Notes: a model not told the origin generated them from the sequence alone. A stretch of 64,000 nucleotides of DNA from Rhabditoides inermis (GCA_963966185.1 CAWZYM010000193.1:94501-158500), one strand, 5' to 3'; positions 31,285 through 43,200 are shown, counted from the stretch's first letter. Translations and numbers: made by a program.

Positions 31285-34050
31285 GCATCGTCCTCTGGAT
31301 CCAACATGAATCTCCACGCGAGGCATCCCAACGCGAAGCAGCCCAACCAACCCGCAATCGACGAAGACAAGGTACATCCTTTATTTCCAATTGCATATTT
31401 GAACAAACGTGAGGGTAATGGCACTCGAATTTCTGTCGTTTCTTTCCCTGATGACCCCGCTAACATGACTTGCGCAAAATCTGGTGTGAACATTTACGAT
31501 CCAGTAGCTGAACAACGCAGTAAGATATGTGCAGGTGACTTCTGCATTGAGGTTGAGAAAACCGATAGTTCAACGATAGTGTTCCCTAGCGATGTGACGA
31601 TTCATCCATATACAGCCAACTGGCGCAAATCGTACGAGGGAAAGTATCATCTTCTAGCAATCACATGCCCCTCTCAGAACTATTGCGCCAATTTACCTTG
31701 TACGATTTGTTACCTAGAGATTCTTCTCAACCCACGATGTAGCGAATTCCTATTTGGTCTATACACAAGTCTGACAATTCTATCTCTCATACTAGTGACA
31801 TACACTTGTTGTAAGTATAAGTGCAATGTGAAACGATTCGGTCTCGATATCTGGGTAGGCGTGAAACGGTCAACCCTATGGTTGTGGGATCACTGTGTCA
31901 ACGGCTGGCATAAATGTAAGTGCCTGTGTGCTAGACGTTGGGGAAACCATACGAGTAGACGTACACAACGTAGAGCTGACGCGTATAGACAACGAGTAGG
32001 GCGCCGCCCACACATCTCTGCCCCAGATATCCCTCTCGTAGATATGCCATTAGTACCCACTCGCTACGCTCCTCCCCCTCCTACAGATAACGTTCTTGCT
32101 TCATTAGCACATGAGCCGAGAGTCGCAGATACAACAATGTCTAGACGTTCTGGGATTCTTACTTCGATCTCTAATCACATAACTAGCGTGATGACGAAAC
32201 GTAGAGATCACGTAGCCGGTGTCACAAGTAATCAGTCATCATATAGTGACATTTCCTTGGAGGGGGACACGATTCGTTGGAGCCCGTCCTTCTATAACAA
32301 TGCGAATACCCCGGTGACAACTCACAACAGTGCAACACCCCCCTCGGCCCCTTACGTGACCTCGCCGATTTCACCTATATCTCTATCTGAACCTCTACTG
32401 CCAGGTGAAGAGGAAGGTATTGCACTGTTTCGCAGTTGGTACCGAGCGCATTATCCCCCATCGCAACAACAAGTCCGTCCCCCCACACGTAGAGTGCTTT
32501 TCCCGCAATCGATCGCTTCGACACTGACTTTGTTTGTGGCAATAATGGCTCTCATTTCTCCGACTCACGCTATCATTTGCGACCATTCGATCCCAATCAC
32601 ACACAACGAAACAGTGTGTGAGAACGGAAAATGCATTGCGAAAACAATTGCTGATTTGTCATTTACACCACGCGCGAAACATATCTGTGTTAATGTAATG
32701 CACGGCGATCAGTTAGTGACAAAACAGGTTATCAGCATTGACGAAATCAATTGGCGTTGCACAAAGGGTTCCATTATGTATACAAAGAATGTCAGTGTGG
32801 AAGTAGAAGCGATTCGCAGGTGTCCCGGTTCATCTCTTTGTAGCGGCAATAAGTGTCTGGATGTTCATCATCAGACTCGTATCCCCGGTCTCATTTCTGC
32901 TAATGACCATCTTGGGTTCAGCTATTGCGAACCATCAGCTTGCACTAGTCTCTGGTCATGTCACTGTCTATTGCCAGGCACCGCTTGTATGTTCCGCCGC
33001 TCATTTAGTCGCGTTATGAATGACTCTATGTTCCAGCTGTACAATTGTGCCAGCTGGGAAGCGAGTATTCCAATAGAGATCACTACAATCACACCCAATC
33101 AAAAGTCCCATTCCTACACGTTCGAAATGAGCGACGGCGCAAGTGAGCGGTACAACAACAAAAGCATGCTTACAATCATGTCTATCAACTTCCACACCAA
33201 TCCCCGTCAACATAGCTATTTCATACAACAAGACAAACATATAGCTGTCCTACCTAGCGATGAATTTGATTTTGGCCATAGATTAGCGTTGAGCTGTGAT
33301 GCAACCGGAAATTGTCATTATAATGAACAGTGTAAAGATTGTAGTCAGACTGACGAGACAGTAGTATGCGAATGCGATAACATCGATTTGTTTAAGCTTT
33401 TATCTGACCACGATACGGCCCTCCCTCTCATAGAATCCAATTATCATCTCATTGTCAGTCCAGATCTCACTCCTATCCTACAATCTAGAACGCACACTTC
33501 CCTCCGCGCACAGATCGAACTGAACACAACATATGCATTAGAGGCTGTGACAGAGAGTATAGATTGTGAGATCACTGACTATAGTCACCTGACTGGATGT
33601 TATGGTTGTGATATGGGTAGTACAGCTACTGTTAGATGTGTATCCGCTAATGAAACACACGCGAGTATGGAATGCTTTCCGAGCCGTCACTTTGAACTGC
33701 TTCGTTGTGGCCCGGAAGGCGAGGAGCATACAGTGCGCATGCGTCTTAGTATGGCCGACATCAATGAACATTGTAGAGTGAAGTGCGGAAACAAAATCAT
33801 TGTTGTGCGACTGACTGGCCATTTAGCATACACCAATCTTGAAAGAGTTGGTAACCACTTGCTTTCGAGCACCCGCGATATAGCAAAATATCAAACGATC
33901 AATGAGTTGCATATACCCGAGTTACCTTCTTTTGCGGAAATTGTTGCGATGGCTCTGATTAACAAATACACGATTAGTTTCCTTCTCATTGGCATAGTGT
34001 GTCTACTCGTTTTGTGCCAGTGCAGACGATGCTGCCCTTGTCTCTTCTAA
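31281..34050 (+). pseudogene. Env glycoprotein segment, copy C: Gn-like part plus complete Gc-like part
   Basis: Open frame in plus orientation, inverted relative to copies A and B and identical to them where they overlap. It encodes the Gn-like ectodomain (from VASSSGSNMN), a membrane segment (LYTSLTILSLILVTY), an Arg-rich cytoplasmic stretch, an internal signal (TLFVAIMALISPTHA) and then a Cys-rich class-II-fusion-type Gc ectodomain (CXSXXC patterns, SYCEPSACTSLWSC), ending in a membrane anchor (SFLLIGIVCLLVLC) and a Cys-rich tail, TAA at 34048-34050. This is the only copy of the Gc-like half in the window. Relation to phlebovirus glycoproteins is known for nematode BEL elements (Cer7/Tas type). 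Its upstream pol is absent, so it cannot be expressed in its original context. Confidence 0.88.
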
Positions 34051-34159
34051 AAATCGAAAATAATATCGCTAACATATCGTAGTGAAACTATTTTTTTATG
34101 TACTAGTCGAGAGATTATTTATTAACTATTAGATCACAATCACATCACAACACGTGAAA

Positions 34160-34952
34160 TTAAACTGAATCGTCGAGGGACGAAAGCGGGTTAGAGACAT
34201 ACGTCACACGAGTAGTCATACTAGTATCACAAGCACGGCGGTGAGAGAGAGACTTCCTAGCATGGACAACGCAAACAGCTACACCCACAACAATTATCAC
34301 AACACACAGAGACATACACACGACACACCCGTAAGAGAAATACGCGATAGTCGGCGTCTCGGCGGGAGACGATAGAGTAGTGTTATTGTGAATTGGAGTC
34401 GTTGCAGTAGTGAACGTTGTCGTAGCAATAGAGGTTTGAGAGTAATCTAGAATTAACACTCTCATCACATTGTACGGTACCATATATGCCAACCAGTAGT
34501 AGTTTCAGTCCGCAGAGTGGGACAGGTCACTAGAGGACAGGTCACCTGTGGGCAGGTACACCGAGGGCATGGAGTAGTACGCACTAATTCATAGAATTAT
34601 GTCAAAACATTGTATATACATAGTTATATGAGCTACCTGGTGTAGTCGCGGTAGTAGAAGTAGTAACAGGTGGTGGAGTCAGATTCCATGAATAGATGAC
34701 GTGATCGGGGATAGATTGTACGCAATATTGCACCGAGAGACTAAAATTATAATCATATACATATAGCCTATACACAGTGCTGATAGATTTTTTCTCAGTC
34801 ACTTACCCTCGCAAGCCAACGCAGTAGGTGTGCGAGACGGGATCACAACCACACAGAGTAGGTGATCGGAGAGTCCAAATCGGAACATCCGAGTCACTGG
34901 CATAGGTAACAGTGCAGAAGAAAGCGAATAAAATGTAGTATAATAGACGCAT
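34160..34952 (-). CDS. Spliced type-I membrane protein, antisense to env, inside the element
   Basis: Three exons join in phase: 34952-34807, 34740-34637, 34446-34160 (TAA), 178 aa. Introns are 66 and 190 bp with GTAAGT..TTTTAG and GTAGCT..TTCTAG borders. The product has a signal peptide (MRLLYYILFAFFCTVTYA), a small Cys-containing ectodomain (LCGCDPVSHTYC, QYCVQSIPDH), a mucin-like Thr-rich stalk (TTSTTATT, TTTFTTATT), one membrane span (CVVCMSLCVVIIVVGVAVCVV) and a basic/Ser-rich tail. It lies between the end of env and accessory gene a, on the strand opposite to env. The introns would survive retrotransposition because they are not introns of the sense RNA. Function unknown; a captured host receptor-like gene or a viral-type accessory glycoprotein are both possible. 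Confidence 0.7.
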
Positions 34953-35162
34953 GACAGTTCGACTGTCCACGAACAATACGAGAAATAGGAATGACAATGG
35001 TTTGTTGACATCTCACCGCGCGATATTATGGAATGTTGTGGGAAAGATTCCATTTTCTTTTGTCTTTTCTCGAGATCTCCGACTGATGTCTCCCTTCAGT
35101 TCGAAGCGGTCGAATCTCTCCCTCTGTTCTCTCCGACTGATGATGAAAAGAAGGAGTGAGGA

Positions 35163-35573
35163 ATGAAGTGGGAGAAAGGAATGAAGAGAGAGATCCACGA
35201 GGAAGATCGCCAATCACCCGCATTTGACTCGACTACTTTTGAATTCGAGACAGAAGAGAGGCTAGCGGAGTTGACTAGTAGACACGAGAACTTCTACCTG
35301 ACAGCAGAAGAGAAAAGAGCGAGAGAAGACGAGATAATGAGGGAGCAAGAGCTACTACTTGAAGTACACACCCGTGTCCAGTATTACAACAACCCCCTTA
35401 CGTTAGGAGAGTATAGCATGCAAGAGAGAGAGGGCAGTGAGGGGAGACAGCCAACAACATTTCCTGTTATGAGAAAATCTCAAGCAGATAAGAAAAGGGA
35501 GAAACGGGAGAAACATAAACAGACTATCCGTGAAACGAAAAGAAAACTGATGCGAAAGCGTAGATACGAGTGA
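35163..35573 (+). CDS. Accessory a: charged coiled-coil-like protein (right arm)
   Basis: Identical to the frame at 29718-30128. Here it is in the same direction as the complete env copy C, 1.1 kb downstream of its stop, giving the likely original order env - accessory a. A short bidirectional control region should lie between 34,953 and 35,162, since the antisense gene starts there. Confidence 0.5.
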   Translation: MKWEKGMKREIHEEDRQSPAFDSTTFEFETEERLAELTSRHENFYLTAEEKRAREDEIMREQELLLEVHTRVQYYNNPLTLGEYSMQEREGSEGRQPTTFPVMRKSQADKKREKREKHKQTIRETKRKLMRKRRYE

Positions 35574-35675
35574 GTGCCAACTCATATAGCCTCATAGCCT
35601 CTACTGATTACTTTCGTATTGCTTAAAAACATATGACAGCATAGGATGCATAAGTAGTTACGGAGTATTTTACAG

Positions 35676-36275
35676 ACGGCTGACGCGGTCGTGCGAGACT
35701 TTTGCCAACACCCGGCAGCGTTCATGAATGGTTACTGCGACGATACGCTGTCAACGTACCTCAAGCACGCCCTCTCGAGCCAAAATAGAAGAATACCAAA
35801 TGTAGAAGAGGCTATCAGGGTATATGAGTGGGTCACGGTAGCAATAGTGTGTTCCACACTGCGTATGAGGTTTATCTACTATGATATGACATACGATACC
35901 CCTGACGATACTTTAATTCACCCGTTCAATTTAGGATTTTATAAAACAATGAGGGATCAAGTCCAATTATTGTTCTCTCTGACAGACACATTCCGAGACA
36001 TATTAAAAACCGTAGAAATTTTAGTGCTGTGCCATAACGGAGAAATACCACAACACATAGTGAGAGAGGAGGGATGTGTGCATATTCAGACTACGTTAAA
36101 TGAGTGTAGAAACATAGAAATGATGATTATCAAACAGTACATACATGATGTCAAGATATGGAGAGGAAAACTAACATTAGAAGAAGCAATAGAAAATAGA
36201 ATTATGGGAGACACATTTGAGACGTATTTAGGCTATGCACTAATGTCCAATGATTTTGATCGAATGTCCCTATAG
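35676..36275 (+). CDS. Accessory b: ~200-aa helical protein (right arm)
   Basis: Acceptor at 35675 (TTTTACAG), first ATG at 35691 or 35724, TAG at 36273-36275. An AATAAA at 36317-36322 is followed 28 bases later by an acceptor-like ATAATTCAG. That pattern is typical of closely spaced nematode operon genes separated by poly(A) site and trans-splice acceptor, though internal splicing is an equally valid reading. Confidence 0.5.
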   Translation, partial: TADAVVRDFCQHPAAFMNGYCDDTLSTYLKHALSSQNRRIPNVEEAIRVYEWVTVAIVCSTLRMRFIYYDMTYDTPDDTLIHPFNLGFYKTMRDQVQLLFSLTDTFRDILKTVEILVLCHNGEIPQHIVREEGCVHIQTTLNECRNIEMMIIKQYIHDVKIWRGKLTLEEAIENRIMGDTFETYLGYALMSNDFDRMSL

Positions 36276-36316
36276 ACATATTGTGTATCAGACTGTGTCT
36301 TGTGTTTTGGTTTTAC

Positions 36317-36322
36317 AATAAA
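36317..36322 (+). terminator. Poly(A) signal AATAAA after accessory b
   Basis: Canonical hexamer 42 bases after the stop codon of accessory b. The mirror copy is at 28969-28974 on the minus strand. Confidence 0.5.
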
Positions 36323-36349
36323 CTCTTTTGTTGAACTGTCATAATTCAG

Positions 36350-36640
36350 CTACGCGCACTTCTACTTGAACACTTCTCAGACTACCACCGCCAATCTAGC
36401 GAACTCCAAGTCTGGATTTCGTGGTGGGACAAGACGAAGAGGGCAATGGTTGACGCTCTCCCTCAGTCAGGGTCCATCGTCTCCGAAATGCATATGAATC
36501 TTTTGAGAGAAAAAGCAGCAGCGCGCGCATTGCGTGTACAACCCATTCGCGAGCGACTGCATGATCCGAGGGGTATCCATACTATCGTAGAGAGAATGAT
36601 TGAAGCACTGCGTAGCGACACAAGTCCTGACTCTTCCTGA
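36350..36640 (+). CDS. Accessory c: short helical segment (right arm)
   Basis: Identical to 28651-28941 of the left arm. Starts at the ATAATTCAG acceptor, ends TGA 36638-36640. Could be spliced to accessory d through a phase-0 donor such as GTACAA near 36,536; not decidable by eye. Confidence 0.4.
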   Translation, partial: LRALLLEHFSDYHRQSSELQVWISWWDKTKRAMVDALPQSGSIVSEMHMNLLREKAAARALRVQPIRERLHDPRGIHTIVERMIEALRSDTSPDSS

Positions 36641-36779
36641 TTACGTCATTTCTCCCACATTCCCATTCATGCTCGAGAATATACTATATCACTGTACCAT
36701 ACCAATATTTAGTATCAAAATTTTTTTTTTTGATATCAGAGATATTTTTAATAGAGAGACTAGATAGTGGAAATTCCAG

Positions 36780-37248
36780 ACGACCGCACATGCAGTGAAG
36801 CGTCGACGCGATCAGAGGGTAGAGCTGGCGGGCGCAGGACTGTTGGCCAACGAGATGTACCGTCAGATTCAAAATGAAGAAACGTTCATGAAGAGACAGG
36901 AGGACGACGCCATGAGGAGGTCACGGGTGACGTGCCGTTTCCGAGCGTGCGGAGCCAAGGGCCACGGAGTGTTCGAATGCCCACTGGTACTCGCTCTCTC
37001 CACCGCAGCCCGACTAGAGATCGTCCAGAGGTACAGTTTATGTGGGGTTTGTGGCGAGTACAACATCCACAACCACAACGTCTGGAGGTGCCAGTGGGTC
37101 GCGTTCAAACCGCGAGAGGTGTCGGAGAGAGTGGTGTGCCAACAGCCTCAATGTAAGATGGAATTCGTGGTGCACAACAAACTCATCTGCGTCCGTTACG
37201 AGAAGGCCATGATGGAGGAAGGGTTCGGAGCAGACGGTTCTCGCTTGC
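36780..37248 (+). pseudogene. Accessory d, truncated copy (right arm)
   Basis: Encodes the same N-terminal basic region and three Cys/His clusters as the complete gene at 27747-28511, but the inverted repeat ends at 37,248, after DGSRL. The frame then runs through junction filler into antisense env and ends with an artificial tail at 37,319. The C-terminal ~100 residues are missing. Confidence 0.8.
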
Positions 37249-37289
37249 ATCCCTCCTCTCTCACTATGTCTTCTCACACACTGTTTCGT
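37249..37289. other. Rearrangement junction with templated insert and duplication
   Basis: 37249-37269 (21 nt) is identical to 29216-29236, a stretch 1.2 kb inside the other arm. 37271-37289 (19 nt) duplicates 37292-37310 of the adjoining env. Together they bridge the inverted-repeat arm and the env end of copy A. Confidence 0.85.
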
Positions 37290-40200
37290 CGTTCTCACAC
37301 ACTGTTTCGTTGTGTGTGATTGGGATCGAATGGTCGCAAATGATAGCGTGAGTCGGAGAAATGAGAGCCATTATTGCCACAAACAAAGTCAGTGTCGAAG
37401 CGATCGATTGCGGGAAAAGCACTCTACGTGTGGGGGGACGGACTTGTTGTTGCGATGGGGGATAATGCGCTCGGTACCAACTGCGAAACAGTGCAATACC
37501 TTCCTCTTCACCTGGCAGTAGAGGTTCAGATAGAGATATAGGTGAAATCGGCGAGGTCACGTAAGGGGCCGAGGGGGGTGTTGCACTGTTGTGAGTTGTC
37601 ACCGGGGTATTCGCATTGTTATAGAAGGACGGGCTCCAACGAATCGTGTCCCCCTCCAAGGAAATGTCACTATATGATGACTGATTACTTGTGACACCGG
37701 CTACGTGATCTCTACGTTTCGTCATCACGCTAGTTATGTGATTAGAGATCGAAGTAAGAATCCCAGAACGTCTAGACATTGTTGTATCTGCGACTCTCGG
37801 CTCATGTGCTAATGAAGCAAGAACGTTATCTGTAGGAGGGGGAGGAGCGTAGCGAGTGGGTACTAATGGCATATCTACGAGAGGGATATCTGGGGCAGAG
37901 ATGTGTGGGCGGCGCCCTACTCGTTGTCTATACGCGTCAGCTCTACGTTGTGTACGTCTACTCGTATGGTTTCCCCAACGTCTAGCACACAGGCACTTAC
38001 ATTTATGCCAGCCGTTGACACAGTGATCCCACAACCATAGGGTTGACCGTTTCACGCCTACCCAGATATCGAGACCGAATCGTTTCACATTGCACTTATA
38101 CTTACAACAAGTGTATGTCACTAGTATGAGAGATAGAATTGTCAGACTTGTGTATAGACCAAATAGGAATTCGCTACATCGTGGGTTGAGAAGAATCTCT
38201 AGGTAACAAATCGTACAAGGTAAATTGGCGCAATAGTTCTGAGAGGGGCATGTGATTGCTAGAAGATGATACTTTCCCTCGTACGATTTGCGCCAGTTGG
38301 CTGTATATGGATGAATCGTCACATCGCTAGGGAACACTATCGTTGAACTATCGGTTTTCTCAACCTCAATGCAGAAGTCACCTGCACATATCTTACTGCG
38401 TTGTTCAGCTACTGGATCGTAAATGTTCACACCAGATTTTGCGCAAGTCATGTTAGCGGGGTCATCAGGGAAAGAAACGACAGAAATTCGAGTGCCATTA
38501 CCCTCACGTTTGTTCAAATATGCAATTGGAAATAAAGGATGTACCTTGTCTTCGTCGATTGCGGGTTGGTTGGGCTGCTTCGCGTTGGGATGCCTCGCGT
38601 GGAGATTCATGTTGGATCCAGAGGACGATGCCACTGCAAAACCATCGGTTCGTATATACCATTCTGTTTCCGAGTTCATATAGTTGTCATCGAGATCTAC
38701 GATTTTTGATGGTGAAGGTGATTTTACGGTCGACGTAGTCGTTGTACTAGGTGTTGTTGTGCTACCCCTCGTTGTCACCTTCACACTAGACCTAGATTGT
38801 GCAGTAGTTCTCACTAACGTAGTTGTAGTACTCGGAAGTTTGGTTGTCGTAGTAGTAGGAGCGTGTGTGGTCACTCGAGTGGTCACCGTCGGTGTGGTAG
38901 TAGTAGTGGGAGGCTTAGTGGTTGTGGGTGGTAGTTTCGTAGTGGAGGGTCTAGTTGATGTTACTGTGACGTTGGGAACGAAATCTTCAAAGGGGACCAT
39001 CCCACCGAGAGCGGAAACGTTTCGCATCTCTACTACAGAAGCCGAGGTTACTGGGAAACAAGCAATGAGCAGCATGATGATGAACGTAGGCATGAACACG
39101 CACTTGCGTGCCATCCTCCACAGGTCCATTACCACACTTGAACTATTGACCCTAGCTTCCTCCTCTTCGGGAGGATCCTCCACCTGGCTCACGTTGTCCC
39201 CTTGTGTCGCGTCGGAAATAGAACGCGCTGCCTCTATGAGTGTGCTCCTATCAGGACGAAGTGAGAGGGGAACGAGCATTTGCACTGAACGAACTAGTTT
39301 GCCCTTGTGTGTTTGCAAAACCGCGGACTTGATTTCCCCATCCCTTCTGCGTTTCAGCTCTAGAACGCGTGCCATTCTCCATCTTAAACGAGGAAGGTTG
39401 TCATCCTTGACCAAAACAACCTCGCCTACTGCGGGAGCGTTCTGTGCCGCATGCGCTTGATTTTTGCGTGGAATGCTTCCGAAATTCTTGTTGTCAAGTA
39501 AGTAGTCGCGTTTCCACACTGACCAGAAACGATTGACCTGTTTCTCTACATCAAGGAAAGATTCCAACATCTCCTCATACTCGTTAGAAAATTTCTCATA
39601 ATAGGGGGATCTGACCTTAGGTAACACTAGATCGATAGGACGTAGCACCTGATAGTCATTCGCACCTTGATCAACGTACGTTAGTGGTGTCGCATTGCAA
39701 AGGAAAGTGCACTGTTTCAATAAAGTTTCGAAAGTCGTCCTATCAGGTATGCTCGTGCCAATCGCATGTCTCAGTGCCTTTTTGCTCGCACGTACTTTCC
39801 TTTCCACTAAACCGTTCTCGTGTGGTGCGAGAGGAGTACTGAAAAACCATCTCGTCTTGGTGCGAATAGGGGTCTTGTCCACTTCCTGGACCAACTCAGC
39901 AAACAGTGTATCTTTCATGATTTCAGCAGCTAAGTGAAACGTCGTAGCGTTATCGCTTGTGAATGTATCGCTCACACCCCAAGTAGCGAAAAAGCGTTTC
40001 AGGCACATTAGAAACTCCTTAGTATTCATACTGTATAGAGCTTCTGCATGTAGCAGACGACTTGCGAAACATGTGAATAAGCATACCCATGCTTTCTGTT
40101 TCTGACCGCTCGCGACCTCTACCGTAATGGGGCCGTAGCAGTCAAGTGCGCAGTGTTGGAATGGGCGGCATCTATTCACTCGTGCCTTTGGCAGGTTAGC

Positions 40201-43200
40201 GTAAGGGGGGACTGCAAAGGAATGGTTCTCTCGCTTACGACAAGGTACGCACCGTTTGAGGAGTTGTTTGATCACTCCTCTAGCCCTAGGCGCATAGTAA
40301 GATTCATGAATCATGCCTAAAACGGTGTTTGGACCACAATGAAAGTGTGACAAATGAATGTCGTTGACGAGTAATTCGCCCAGAGCAGACTTGATCTGTA
40401 ATGCTGGTCGATCGTGTACCTCAACCTCATCGCTTGCGCCAAACCTTCCATACTGCTTGAAAATACCGTCGAGATCTTCATGAACATTGTTCTTCATGCG
40501 GAGAATGCGTCTGCGATGGGTACGTTGATGCATGCGAATGAGTTGTTCTCGCGCGCTCTCAAGGCACTCAAAAGTCAAATATTCGCCCGCGTCAGTGCCC
40601 AAGGCAACGCGATTGAGAGTAGGGATCGAATCAAAAACACGGTTGATCAATTCAATGTTCTTAGTTTTCCAGAGCATAGTCTTTACTGCGCGGAGGACAT
40701 AAGCAGTAATTGCGAGAACTTTCTTGTAGCTGTTTGATCTATGGAATTCTCGTTCCAACCCGTCATGATAGTTTGTCAACTTCTCATCAATTTCATTGAT
40801 GTGTTCCTCAGCGGAAACCATCATAGCAATCACCTCAGGCTGGTTGTAATGTCCCGCTGACTCCTTAGCTATCTCCTTTTCCACATGTGGGTCAACTACC
40901 TCAAAGACGTTCACACTCTCTGGCCATTCTGTCTCATCTCTACACAACCACTCTGGTCCGTGAAACCAATTGCTAGAAATCATCTCATCGAAAGTCAGAT
41001 TTGTCCTAGTTGCGTGATCGCTACTGTTGTCACCTGATGAAACATGACGTAACTCTACAGGAATACCGGAATCCTCAATGCTCTGAATAATATCAATGAT
41101 CGTGCGCACTCTATTCTCGACAAATTGTCGAAACCTAATCTTCTCCTTCTTCTTGATCCAAGAGAGAGATATCGTACTGTCAGACATGAGAAAAACCTTG
41201 GAAATCTTCAGATGCGATTCTCGCAAAATGGTCTGTGCCATTTTGCATGCCAAAAGGATACTCAACAGTTCCAAACGTGGTATAGTCATCCCTTTCTGAG
41301 AAGATAGGCGCTGCTTTGCTAGTATGATACTGTTCGCATAGTAACTCTCATTGGGTACCGGTGCGCGAATGTATGCGACTGCAGCATAAGCACGAATAGA
41401 TGCGTCCGAAAATATGACTAACTGATTGCCTTCCGGAACCGATATGATAGCACGTGGAAACGTTAGAGTAGCGTTCATGAGAATGTTTTGGTACTCTGTG
41501 AATCGCAAAGTCACTTCACTATCAGTGATGTGATCGTCCCACCCAGTGTTCAACTTCCACACATCCTGCAAGAGAATCTTCCCTGCAGTGTAGAGTGGAG
41601 CGAACATTGACACAGGGTCAAAGAACCCAGCAACAAACTTCAAAATGTTGCGTCGAGTAAACCTCTTATCAACAGAAATGGCCTTAGGTTTCTTCACACT
41701 CAGAGAGTCATCTCTAGTATCCCACTCGTAACCCAGAATCTTCTGTTTGAGATCATCTGAACGATCAATATCTGGAACAATGCTAGATAGATAAGACAGA
41801 TTGCTCGCATACTCGCGAAGATTCATGTGCATGTCAGTGAAAACTTTCTTGGATTCCTTGTATATCTCGCTCATCTCCTCCTCATTGTCAAACGTAATCA
41901 TGAGATTGTCAACATACATGTTTTCGCGAATAGATTGTTTGATATGCTCAGGGCAATCAGATTGATCGAGAAAATGCAAGATGCTCTTTCCGAGCAGGAA
42001 AGGAGACGAGATCACTCCGAACGGAATTCTCGTGAACCGCATGACTCGAATATTCTCACTAGATGGTGGTTGATTGATATCTTTCAGCCACAGAAATCTC
42101 GTAACATCTCTATCTTGTTCTTGAAGGTGAATTTGCAAAAATGCCTTCTCAATGTCTGAGATACATATGTAACGACCAATTCTGCATCTAATTAACATTC
42201 CCGTAATGTCTGGTAAGATGGTGGGGCCGGCATGCAAGCACTCATTCAAAGATCGCACCCCTTTCATGTGGCTAGAGGCATCATACACTATACGGACCTT
42301 GGTTGTCTTACTGTCAGCCTTCGTGACAGACTGATAAGGAATATAATATATGGGAACCCCTTCCGGTGGATCACCATCCGGAACATCCTCGATAAACCCG
42401 CGCGCTTCCTGCTCTTCAAAGTTCTTCACAAACGCAGCGAAGACCTTATCGTCCCGTTGTGCTTGTGTGACCTGTTGATAAAAGCGACGCAGGGCTACCG
42501 GATAGTTGTCGGCTAGCTGTTCTTTCATACCCTCTTTCCAGGGCCAGCAAACAGAAATCCCGACTTCCCAGTCAATCATGGTGGACTTTTCAAAAGATTG
42601 TACCACCTTATCGTTTACATCCCCGTCAAACACCGTGTCCTTGATGCCAAGAGTGTCCAAATCATAGAGTACTTTCAATTCATCCCCTGTCTCGTTTCGG
42701 ATCATGTTAATATGAAACTCATTCCTATCTGCACTGCCATCTGTTGTCTTTCGACCACAGATGATGTGCCCTACTTGTGATGCACGTGCCATGAGCCCTG
42801 ATGGTAGCTCAAAACTAGGGGAATCAGAATTCATGATGCGCCAGAAATGGGTGATGCCTATCAAAATGTCAGGTTCAATGCACTCACTCTGTCTCCATTC
42901 GACCACGCCACCGTGTCTCTCTAAGTATTCAACATCGCGTTGTTCAATCGGGGCTACGTGAACTGGGCGGGTAAGAGCGTCTTTCGTATGCATATCGCAG
43001 GCAAGGATTTCTCCTGAATCAAGTACAATGTCTACGCGAACAACGTCAGTCTTGGCTTTCACGCGTTCATCCCCGAACAATAGAATGTTGATATCTTTGT
43101 TCGCTTGCAGAATATCACATTGAAGTGCGCGAGCAGCAGACGACGTGATAAAATTGGTATCGGCGCCAGAATCAAGAATAGCGTTAAGAGTGATGAGGTT

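Larger units (their letters stand above)
34650..37248. repeat. Right arm of 2.6-kb inverted repeat
   Basis: Reverse complement of 28043-30641. Contains accessory a, b, c and the first part of d on the plus strand and exon 1 plus most of exon 2 of the antisense membrane-protein gene. Confidence 0.95.

Noticed and set aside
30600..31493. 297-codon minus-strand frame joining two different sequences
   Set aside because: It runs through the gag/env head-to-head junction, half true gag and half antisense env; an artefact of the breakpoint.
35163..36275. Single gene made by splicing accessory a to accessory b at GTGAGT (35571) and TTTTACAG (35675)
   Set aside because: The resulting phase leads to a stop after about 17 codons; a different donor or independent expression is needed.
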